Source: Pseudomonas khorasanensis (GTDB taxonomy: Bacteria > Pseudomonadota > Gammaproteobacteria > Pseudomonadales > Pseudomonadaceae). Taken from it: DNA of 64,000 nucleotides. The DNA lies in contig NZ_JABWQP020000009.1 of assembly GCF_014268505.2 (NCBI RefSeq), positions 62,001-126,000 on the forward strand, read 5' to 3'. Both the position numbers and the translations under genes were made by a program. The notes beneath the pieces are model-generated. The model ran no database searches. It was not told where the DNA came from and saw only the letters and a program-made list of their open reading frames with translations. Shown here in pieces: positions 15,637 to 22,803 of this stretch (within the stretch, counting starts at the first letter, position 1; every line of letters starts with the position of its first letter).

Positions 15637-16494
15637 TCAGGCAAATCCCCCCGCATCCACCCCGAGTTCTCCACGCAAAAACGCCACCAGCCCGCGCTGC
15701 ATTCCGCTCAAAACACCTTCACGGCTGACCAGGGCCAGTTCCGTCGGTGCCAACTCGGGTAAATCTGTACAGACTTGATGCTCCGACAGTACCGCCGACA
15801 TCGGCAGCACCGAAACCCCCAACCCCGACGCGACTGCCGCTTGAATCCCGGTCAGGCTGTGGCTGCCGAACGCGATGCGCCACGGTCGCTGCGCAATATC
15901 GAGCAGGCGAATCGCGCGCTGCCGATACAAACAGCCTTGTGGAAACAATGCCAGCGGCAGCACCTCGCTTGCCGTATCGAGTTCGGCGCCTTTGACCCAC
16001 ACCAGCCGCTCCGGCCAAGTGGCCCACGCCGGGCCGCTGTCGGGTTCGCGTTTGATCAGGGCGATGTCGATATCGCCGGCGTCGAGGCGCTGACGCAGGT
16101 CGAGGCTCATGCCGCTGAAAGTTTCCAGGCGTGCTTGCGGATGGCTACGGGTGAAGCCAGCGAGGAGCAGCGCCATGCGCCGGGCGTCGAAGTCTTCCGG
16201 CATGCCGATGCGCAGGACCTGCAAATCGACATCGCTGGACAGTGCTTGCGTGGCTTCGGCGGACAGCGTCAGCAACCGGCGGGCGTAGTGGATCAGCAAC
16301 TCGCCGTGCTCCGTGACCGCGATGTTGAGACCGGTGCGGTCACGCAGCAGCAAAGGATGGCCGACCAGGTCTTCGAGTTTGCGCACCTGCTGGCTGACCG
16401 TCGATTGGGTGCGGTGAACGCGCTCGGCGGCGCGGGTGAAGCTGCCTTCATCGACCACACAAACAAACGTTTTCAGCAGTTCCAGATCCAGCAT
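15637..16494 (-). CDS. LysR family transcriptional regulator
   Basis: The 285-residue protein has the N-terminal LysR helix-turn-helix (LLKTFVCVVDEGSFTRAAERVH, then QSTVSQQVRKLE) at residues 4-45, followed by a substrate-binding effector domain. It is divergent from the HAD hydrolase gene with a 109-base shared upstream region, so it probably controls the HAD/class II aldolase pair. The effector is unknown. Confidence 0.9.
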   Translation of the reverse strand: MLDLELLKTFVCVVDEGSFTRAAERVHRTQSTVSQQVRKLEDLVGHPLLLRDRTGLNIAVTEHGELLIHYARRLLTLSAEATQALSSDVDLQVLRIGMPEDFDARRMALLLAGFTRSHPQARLETFSGMSLDLRQRLDAGDIDIALIKREPDSGPAWATWPERLVWVKGAELDTASEVLPLALFPQGCLYRQRAIRLLDIAQRPWRIAFGSHSLTGIQAAVASGLGVSVLPMSAVLSEHQVCTDLPELAPTELALVSREGVLSGMQRGLVAFLRGELGVDAGGFA

Positions 16495-16603
16495 GGCGGC
16501 GTTCTCGATAGTGGTTTTGCAAATGACAATCGGCTATTTATTTAATTTCACACTATCACCGTGCGCTCATAAGCTGAAGTCCTCACTCCGGAGGAAGCGA
16601 CCG

Positions 16604-17311
16604 ATGACCCTCACCCGCACACCGCGTCCCGAATGGTTGACCTTCGATTGCTACGGCACGCTGATTCAATGGGACGAAGGCCTCAAAGCCGTCGTCGAGA
16701 AAATACTGAGCGAGAAGGGCGAGCATCAGGTTGACGCCGGCCAGTTGATCGAAGTCTACGACCGCCACGAGCATCGCCTTGAGCAAACGCCGCCGCACCG
16801 TTCGTTTCGCGAACTGAGCACCCTGGGCCTGCGACTGGCCCTGGATGAACTGGGTTTGCCGAGCCAGCTCGAGGACAGCCAGCGCCTGGCGGGCGCTATT
16901 CCGAGAATGCCGCCGTTTCCCGAAGTGGTCGAAACCCTGGCGCAACTCAAAGCCATGGGGTTCAAGCTGTGCATCGTGTCGAACACCGACGACGACATCA
17001 TTGCCGGCAACGTCGCGCAGCTCGGTGGGCATATCGACCGGGTGATCACAGCGCAACAAGCCGGCGCCTATAAACCGGCGCCACGGCTGTTCGACTACGC
17101 TCATGAACAGTTGGGTGTGACGCGCGGTGAGGTGGTGCACATCTGCGCCAGCCCCAGGCTCGATCACGCGGCGGCGCGGGACATGGGCTTTCGCTGCGTC
17201 TGGATCGATCGCGGCACCGGGCGCCAATTGTTGCCGGATTACCGTCCCGACGCGATTCTGAACACGCTCGATCAAGTGCTGCCCCTGTTCAGATCCCTCG
17301 GCTGGCATTAA
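16604..17311 (+). CDS. HAD superfamily hydrolase, haloacid dehalogenase type II-like
   Basis: The 235-residue protein starts at ATG 16604 behind a GGAGG. HAD motif I is WLTFDCYGTLIQW with the nucleophilic Asp near residue 14, motif II is VSNTDDDI, motif III Lys is GAYKPAPRLF, and a late acidic/His segment is CASPRLDHAAARDMG. This matches the 2-haloacid dehalogenase-like branch, but many members are phosphatases, so the substrate is open. The class II aldolase gene follows 11 bases later; together with the LysR gene this looks like a small catabolic unit. Confidence 0.85.
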   Translation: MTLTRTPRPEWLTFDCYGTLIQWDEGLKAVVEKILSEKGEHQVDAGQLIEVYDRHEHRLEQTPPHRSFRELSTLGLRLALDELGLPSQLEDSQRLAGAIPRMPPFPEVVETLAQLKAMGFKLCIVSNTDDDIIAGNVAQLGGHIDRVITAQQAGAYKPAPRLFDYAHEQLGVTRGEVVHICASPRLDHAAARDMGFRCVWIDRGTGRQLLPDYRPDAILNTLDQVLPLFRSLGWH

Positions 17312-17322
17312 GGAGAGTTGCG

Positions 17323-18096
17323 ATGGCTCACACCTTGAGTGGCAGCGTTCGGGCCAGACCCGCATCGATGCTGAATCTTGAGACAGAGGCGATTATCACC
17401 GCCCGAAACGAACTCGCAGCGTGCTTTCAACTGGCGGCTTTGCACGGCCTGGAGGAGGGCATCTGCAATCATTTTTCAGCGATGTTGCCGGGGCATGGCG
17501 ACCTGTTTCTGGTCAATCCGTACGGCTACGCTTTTGCCGAAGTGACGGCGCAGAATCTGCTGATCTGCGACTTCGCTGGCAACGTGGTCGACGGCGAGGG
17601 CCAGCCGGAGGCGACGGCGTTTTACATCCATGCGCGGCTGCACAAACAATTGCCACGGGTGAAAGTCGCGTTCCATACGCACATGCCGCACGCCACGGCG
17701 TTGTGTCTGCTGCAAGGCCCGCCGCTGCTGTGGCTGGGGCAGACCGCGCTGAAGTTCTATGGGCGCACCGCAGTGGACGAAAACTACGACGGCCTCGCTC
17801 TGGACGAATCCGAAGGCGATCGCATCGCCAGCGTCATGGGCGACGCCGATATCCTGTTTCTGAAAAACCATGGCGTGATCGTCGTCGCACGGACCATCGC
17901 CGAAGCCTGGGACGACCTCTATTACCTGGAGCGCGCCGCGCAAGTGCAACTGCTGGCCATGGCCACCCAACGTGAGTTGAAACCGGTGCCCCACGAGATT
18001 GCGCAGCGGGCCTACGAGCAAATGCGCGAGAGCGATGCCCAGAGTGCCCGCGCGCATCTGGCCAGTGCGATGCGGCGCCTGGCCTTTCCAGGCTGA
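17323..18096 (+). CDS. Class II aldolase/adducin family protein
   Basis: The 257-residue protein has the class II aldolase fold. EEGICNHFSAM (about residues 45-55) is the phosphate/substrate loop, HTHMPHATALCLL (about 118-130) supplies metal-binding histidines, and LKNHGVIVVA supplies another. Family members are zinc-dependent aldolases or epimerases acting on phosphorylated sugars; some have only structural roles. Its tight coupling with the HAD gene suggests consecutive steps on one substrate, which is not identifiable. Confidence 0.88.
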   Translation: MAHTLSGSVRARPASMLNLETEAIITARNELAACFQLAALHGLEEGICNHFSAMLPGHGDLFLVNPYGYAFAEVTAQNLLICDFAGNVVDGEGQPEATAFYIHARLHKQLPRVKVAFHTHMPHATALCLLQGPPLLWLGQTALKFYGRTAVDENYDGLALDESEGDRIASVMGDADILFLKNHGVIVVARTIAEAWDDLYYLERAAQVQLLAMATQRELKPVPHEIAQRAYEQMRESDAQSARAHLASAMRRLAFPG

Positions 18097-18265
18097 TCAG
18101 CCGAGAGGTAGTGATCAAAATAAATCGACGAATAGCGATCATCCAGACTCGCGACGCGCCGATACAACTGGATGGGAGGCGGGCGTTTGCCCCGTGCACC
18201 CCGGTGGGCTACGCTCACCGACACAAGGGTTTCGGGCTCGCGCCCCTGTCGTACCTGTCCAGGAC

Positions 18266-19840
18266 ATGCTTTTGCCAACCTCCATTCACGAACCGCAACA
18301 GGTCTCCGGCACGCTCAAACGTCTGCCGCTGCGCAAGGCGGCGGTGCTGTTTATCGTGGTGGTGAGCCTGTGCCTGTGCGGCCTTTTGTATTTGCAGCTG
18401 GAGCAGTCTCGGCGTCAGGATCTGGCGGTGGCGCAGATGGCCTCGACCAACCTGACGCGGGCCATGGCGCAGCAGGCAGAAGACACGTTCCTGGCGGCAG
18501 ACCTGGTGATGTCCAGTCTGGTCGACTGGATTGAGGACGACGGTTATGGCGCCGCACAGCGACCGCGTCTGCAAAGAATCTTCGCCCGTCGCGCGCAGCA
18601 GCTGGAGCAGTTGCACGGCATATTCCTCTTCGACCGCGAGGGGCAGTGGGTCATCACCTCTTTTCCGGATCTGCCCCGCGGCAATGGCGTGGCCGACCGC
18701 GAATATTTCAAATTCCATCAGCAGAACGTCTCGACTGTGGCGCACATCGGTCCGGCAATTCGCAGCCGCGAGAACGGCGACTGGATCATCCCCATCTCCA
18801 GGCGCGTCAACGACCGCGCCGGAAATTTCCAGGGGGTGCTGATGGCCGGTATCCGCATGTCGTACTTCGACCAGTTTTTCAAAAGCTTCAGCCTTGATGA
18901 CAGCGGCATCATGTTTCTGGCGTTGACCGACGGCACCTTGCTGGCGCGACGCCCTTTCGACCAATCGCTGATTGGCACCTCGGTGGCGCACGGTGAGATC
19001 TATCAAACCTTATTGCCCAACGCACCTGCCGGGACGGCAATGCTTGATTCGGTCGTCGACGGGGTCACCCGATTGTATGGTTATCGGCAACTGGCGTCGT
19101 ACCCGCTGGTGGTGTCCGCCGCGACCTCGCGGGACACCATCCTGCAGGGATGGTCCGCGCGGGCGTTTCAGTCCAGCGTGATCGTTGCGCTGGTGATCCT
19201 CGGGGTCGGGCTGTTCGGCTGGGTGTTCATTCATCAGGTGCGCGACGGCGAGCGTATCGAAAAAAACCTGCGCAAGGCGCAACGGGCGCTGGAACAGATC
19301 GCCACCCACGACAGCCTCACCGGTCTGGCCAACCGACGCTTGTTCGAGCGTTCGCTGGATATCGAGTTCGCCCGTGGCGCCCGGCAGGTGAGCCCGGTCA
19401 GTCTGATCATGCTCGATATCGATTTTTTCAAGCGTTACAACGATGCCTATGGCCATGTCGCCGGCGATCAATGCCTTGCACTGGTGGCGCAAGTGGTGAA
19501 GACCTGCTGCCAGCGCAAGTCGGATCTGGCGGTCCGTTACGGCGGCGAGGAATTCGCCGTGCTGTTGCCGGATACCGACATCAACGGCGCGCTGGCGATT
19601 GCCGGGCAGATACGCCGCAGCGTGATCGACAAACACATCATCCACAGCGGTTCGCCTACCGGTTATCTCACGGTCAGCCTGGGTTGTTACGCGTTCATCC
19701 CGAACGGCAATGACAGCCCGCAGGTGTTCATCCAGCGCGCGGATGCGGCGCTGTATCACGCGAAAAATGGCGGGCGTAATCGGGCGGCGGTGTTTTCGCC
19801 AGAGGAAGGATTTGCCGAGCTGTTGCGCTCGGATCGCTGA
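18266..19840 (+). CDS. Membrane-bound diguanylate cyclase with CACHE-type sensor domain
   Basis: Synthesises cyclic-di-GMP. The start at ATG 18266, behind CCAGGAC, gives 524 residues: N-terminal membrane helix (AVLFIVVVSLCLCGLLYL), periplasmic dCACHE-like domain (about 45-290), second membrane helix (SVIVALVILGVGLFGWVFI), and GGDEF domain. The active site reads RYGGEEF with the motif starting near residue 426. An RKSD sequence sits five residues before it, the standard RxxD product-inhibition site. No EAL domain is present, so it should be an active, feedback-inhibited cyclase. It follows the aldolase gene by 169 bases with no obvious link. The ligand is unknown. Confidence 0.93.
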   Translation: MLLPTSIHEPQQVSGTLKRLPLRKAAVLFIVVVSLCLCGLLYLQLEQSRRQDLAVAQMASTNLTRAMAQQAEDTFLAADLVMSSLVDWIEDDGYGAAQRPRLQRIFARRAQQLEQLHGIFLFDREGQWVITSFPDLPRGNGVADREYFKFHQQNVSTVAHIGPAIRSRENGDWIIPISRRVNDRAGNFQGVLMAGIRMSYFDQFFKSFSLDDSGIMFLALTDGTLLARRPFDQSLIGTSVAHGEIYQTLLPNAPAGTAMLDSVVDGVTRLYGYRQLASYPLVVSAATSRDTILQGWSARAFQSSVIVALVILGVGLFGWVFIHQVRDGERIEKNLRKAQRALEQIATHDSLTGLANRRLFERSLDIEFARGARQVSPVSLIMLDIDFFKRYNDAYGHVAGDQCLALVAQVVKTCCQRKSDLAVRYGGEEFAVLLPDTDINGALAIAGQIRRSVIDKHIIHSGSPTGYLTVSLGCYAFIPNGNDSPQVFIQRADAALYHAKNGGRNRAAVFSPEEGFAELLRSDR

Positions 19841-19862
19841 TCTTCAAGCGATGCAATCTAAA

Positions 19863-19952
19863 TGTGGGAGCGAGCCTGCTCGCGAAAGCGGTGTGTCAGC
19901 TTGCATTGTTGTTGACTGACAGGTTGCGATCGCGAGCACGCTCGCGCCTGCA
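19863..19952. repeat. REP doublet, right arm degenerate
   Basis: The left arm TGTGGGAGCGAGCCTGCTCG is intact; the right arm reads CGCGAGCACGCTCGCGCC, diverged from the standard. It lies between convergent genes. Confidence 0.8.
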
Positions 19953-19996
19953 TTAGAACTTCTTTGCCTGGGTTATCTGGGGTGGCTCTTGTTCGT

Positions 19997-20338
19997 TCAG
20001 CCGCCCGTGCCACCACCCGCCCCGCCAGTTCCGCCGCCGGCCGAACCGGTGCCGCCGCCAGCGCCTGAACCGGAGCCACTCGCGCCACCGTTGGTGCCAG
20101 TGCCAGAACCAGTCCCCATGCCTGAGCCGGTGCCCGACTTCGTGCCGTTATTAGTTCCGCCAGAACCGCTGCCACCGGAAGAGGATCCTGGGGTGTTGTC
20201 TGGCGGCATGGTCGAGCTGCTGGCGCCGCCGGACTTGGTGCCTGTCGAATCGGTGCTGTCATTGGCGGCGAAGCTGGCGGCGGAGGCCGTGGCGAGCAGA
20301 CCGGCCAACACGAGCGAAGTGAACTTGCGCGTCATCAT
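19997..20338 (-). CDS. Secreted Gly/Ser/Thr-rich low-complexity protein
   Basis: The 113-residue product has a good signal peptide (LVLAGLLATASAASFAA) after an AGGAG site, then a mature part made almost only of Gly, Ser, Thr and a few Asn, Lys and Ala, with GTGSG and GGGTGG units. The N-terminal boundary and ribosome site argue for a real gene. Function is unknown; such composition suits a flexible surface or matrix protein. Proximity to a diguanylate cyclase is suggestive only. A second in-frame ATG lies one codon in. Confidence 0.7.
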   Translation of the reverse strand: MMTRKFTSLVLAGLLATASAASFAANDSTDSTGTKSGGASSSTMPPDNTPGSSSGGSGSGGTNNGTKSGTGSGMGTGSGTGTNGGASGSGSGAGGGTGSAGGGTGGAGGGTGG

Positions 20339-20523
20339 GGTACGTCTCCTGATTAAGGGGATTACCTCTCATTGGTCATGCGCGCCGAATCCTTGGTGCC
20401 GGCCGAGTGACGAGCGGTCGCTTCGCCCAGTGGCCTACCTGTCTTACGGGAAATTGGCTATTTGCCGAACCACGGCCCGGGACTAACGTAGCCACACATT
20501 CAATCCCTACCGCGGAGCTCCCC

Positions 20524-20964
20524 ATGCAACCTCGTGCCGATTTCTACACCGCTTCCCCTGATGCGCTCAAAGCGATGATGGCGCTGGAAAACGCCGTCTC
20601 CAGATTGCCACTGGAAAAGAGTCTGATCGAACTGGTCAAGCTGCGTGCCTCCCAGATCAATGGTTGCGCATTCTGCATCGACATGCACACCGCCGACGCA
20701 ATCAAGGACGGCGAAACCCCACGCCGCTTGTTCGCAGTCACCGCATGGCGTGAGGCGCCGTTCTTCAGCGAACGCGAACGCGCCGCCCTGCTGTGGACCG
20801 AATCGCTGACGCAACTGAGCCTGACCCACGCACCGGACGAAGATTACGAGGTAGTGGCTGCGCAGTTTTCGCCCAAGGAACTGGTCGACCTGACGGTTGC
20901 GATCAATACCATCAATGGCTGGAATCGCTTGGCGGTCGGCTTCCGCAAACTGCCGCAGGCTTAA
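20524..20964 (+). CDS. AhpD-like carboxymuconolactone decarboxylase family protein
   Basis: The 146-residue protein starts at ATG 20524 behind GCGGAG. It carries the alkylhydroperoxidase AhpD core: LVKLRASQINGCAFCIDMH with the redox CxxC at about residues 48-51 and the following His, then the DFAR-like helices. AhpD-type proteins act as thiol-dependent peroxidase partners. Orthologous orphans are widespread in Pseudomonas. It stands alone, with a REP element behind it. Confidence 0.9.
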   Translation: MQPRADFYTASPDALKAMMALENAVSRLPLEKSLIELVKLRASQINGCAFCIDMHTADAIKDGETPRRLFAVTAWREAPFFSERERAALLWTESLTQLSLTHAPDEDYEVVAAQFSPKELVDLTVAINTINGWNRLAVGFRKLPQA

Positions 20965-20982
20965 GCCCAACGCATCACCCTC

Positions 20983-21072
20983 GTGGGAGCGAGCCTGCTC
21001 GCGAAGGCGCCCTGTCAGTCACCATCGCAGTTTTCTGAAGTACCGCTTTCGCGGGTAGGCTCGCTCCCACAG
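20983..21072. repeat. REP doublet
   Basis: GTGGGAGCGAGCCTGCTCGC and the inverted TAGGCTCGCTCCCAC flank about 50 bases; the right core has lost part of its palindrome. Confidence 0.8.
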
Positions 21073-21135
21073 GTAAACCGTCCATGAACGGCGCCCCCGG
21101 CAATTTTTCCATGCAAAAGGAATGAATTGCTCGGC

Positions 21136-21160
21136 TTAATAGGAAGCATTACTATTCACG
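21136..21160 (+). promoter_or_regulatory. Weak candidate Fur box upstream of fecI
   Basis: AATAGGAAGCATTACTATT has 5-base inverted ends (AATAG/CTATT) and matches the 19-base Fur consensus at about 10 positions by eye. The position about 40 bases before fecI is right for iron repression, but the score is marginal. Confidence 0.3.
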
Positions 21161-21189
21161 CCCCTTTCCTCGGCACGCCGCCCATCCTC

Positions 21190-21681
21190 ATGCGCTCCCG
21201 CAGACCCGGCTTTTTCGAGCATTACGAAGAGTTGATCGGCACCTGGACTCGCCGCTTGCGTAACCGTTCGCAAGCCGAGGATCTGGCGCACGACACCTTT
21301 GTGCGGGTGCTTGAGTCCGATTCGGCGGCGGTACAGCAACCGCGGGCGTATTTGCATCAGACGGCGCGCAATATCGCAGTCGACGGCTATCGGCGCGAGG
21401 ATCGGCGTGGCGCCATGGAGTCGGAGGCGATTGATGAACGTGCGTCGTCAACCGGCGACCCGGAGCATTACATGCACGCGATCCAGCTGGCCGATTCCAT
21501 CGAACGCGCGCTCACCGAGCTGCCGCTCAACTGTCGCAAGATTTTTGTCTGGCAAAAGATCGAAGGCCTGACCCAGGCGGAAATCGCCGAACGGTTGGGG
21601 CTGTCCAAGAACATGGTCGAAAAGTATATGATCCGCACCCTGCGGCATCTGCGTGAACGCCTCGACGGATTGCAGTCATGA
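21190..21681 (+). CDS. fecI: FecI-type ECF sigma factor
   Basis: Directs transcription of the adjacent receptor gene in response to a surface signal. The start at ATG 21190 gives 163 residues; an upstream in-frame TTG is less likely. Sigma region 2 is seen as FFEHYEELIGTWTRRL, then AEDLAHDTFVRVLE; region 4 as ELPLNCRKIFVWQKIEGLTQ, then IAERLGLSKNMVEKYM, the FecI-type ending. It is followed by a FecR-type regulator and a FecA-like receptor, the classic iron-starvation signalling cassette. Confidence 0.93.
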   Translation: MRSRRPGFFEHYEELIGTWTRRLRNRSQAEDLAHDTFVRVLESDSAAVQQPRAYLHQTARNIAVDGYRREDRRGAMESEAIDERASSTGDPEHYMHAIQLADSIERALTELPLNCRKIFVWQKIEGLTQAEIAERLGLSKNMVEKYMIRTLRHLRERLDGLQS

Positions 21682-21721
21682 GCGCTCGCACCTTTTTATC
21701 CTCGGCCGGACAAGACATTCC

Positions 21722-22705
21722 ATGATGGAAACTCGTGATTGCGCCTGTGGGCAAACAACGGTGCGTGATGAGGCGGCGGCCTGGTTCGTGCGGTTGCAGG
21801 AGCCGGCCATCGGTGCTGGCGAGCAGCAGCGCTTCGACGCCTGGATTAATGAACATCCGCAACACCGCGAAGAGTTCGAGGTGTTGCAAGGATTGTGGGC
21901 AGCGGCGGATTTGCTCCCGGCGCCACGCCTTGAAGCCCTCGCTCAAAACCCGCCACCTCGTCGCGAGCGACGTCCGTTGCTGCGATATGCCGTGGCGGCG
22001 AGCATCCTCGCTGTGGCGCTGGGATTCGGGCTGTTCAGCGGTTTGAATCATCCGCAAGGCTACAGCGCCGAGTTCGCCACGGCGCCAGGCGAGCGCAAGC
22101 ACATCGCGCTGCCCGACGGGTCGGTGATCGACCTGAACAGCCGCAGCCGTTTGCAGGTGCATTATGAAACGGATCGACGCGTTATCGAATTGAGCGCCGG
22201 CGAAGCGATGTTCAGCGTTGAACACGATGCTTCCCGGCCATTCGTGGTCGAGGCCGGCAGCGGCAAGGTCACGGTTACCGGTACGCGTTTCGATGTGCGC
22301 CGCGATGTTATGCAGACCCGCGTGGCGGTGGAGCAGGGCACCGTGAAAGTGCAGGGGCGCGAGGCGCCGGATGATGAGTTCATCAGCCTGACCGCAGGCC
22401 TGGGCACTTCAATCGATACGCACGGAAAAGTTCTGCCGGCCTACGCGGTCAACCCGGCGGAGCTGACGGCCTGGCGCAACGGCAAACTGGTATTCAACAA
22501 CGCCAGCCTCAGCGAAGTGGTGGCCGAAGTGTCGCGTTATCGCGACAAACCGCTGACCGTTTCCCAACCGGGCGTGGCCAGTCTGCGCCTGACCAGCGTG
22601 TTCAGAACCGACGACACCGACGCCTTGCTCAAAGCCTTGCCGAGCATTCTGCCGGTGGCCGTGCGCACCCTCGCCGATGGCAGCCAGGAAATAATTTCAA
22701 AATAG
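21722..22705 (+). CDS. fecR: FecR-type transmembrane anti-sigma regulator
   Basis: This inner-membrane protein passes the signal from the TonB-dependent receptor to FecI. The 327-residue product has the N-terminal FecR cytoplasmic domain (AAAWFVRLQEP, FDAWINEHPQH), one membrane helix near residues 80-100 (AVAASILAVALGFGLF), and the periplasmic FecR domain starting with TAPGERKHIALPDGSVI. A C-terminal STN-interacting part ends the protein. The gene lies 40 bases after fecI and about 100 before the receptor. Confidence 0.93.
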   Translation: MMETRDCACGQTTVRDEAAAWFVRLQEPAIGAGEQQRFDAWINEHPQHREEFEVLQGLWAAADLLPAPRLEALAQNPPPRRERRPLLRYAVAASILAVALGFGLFSGLNHPQGYSAEFATAPGERKHIALPDGSVIDLNSRSRLQVHYETDRRVIELSAGEAMFSVEHDASRPFVVEAGSGKVTVTGTRFDVRRDVMQTRVAVEQGTVKVQGREAPDDEFISLTAGLGTSIDTHGKVLPAYAVNPAELTAWRNGKLVFNNASLSEVVAEVSRYRDKPLTVSQPGVASLRLTSVFRTDDTDALLKALPSILPVAVRTLADGSQEIISK

Positions 22706-22803
22706 CATTCAGGTTTTTTTCGAGTTCATCGTCTTCCTGTTCAACTGCAACTGGTTTGTATTAACAGCCGCACACTCTTGCGATCCACAGGACTCCGTAC
22801 GAC

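Noticed and set aside
17999..18265. Upstream extension of the diguanylate cyclase frame
   Set aside because: It overlaps the end of the aldolase gene and encodes a Pro/Arg-rich tract unlike a sensor domain; ATG 18266 directly precedes the first membrane helix and has a ribosome site.
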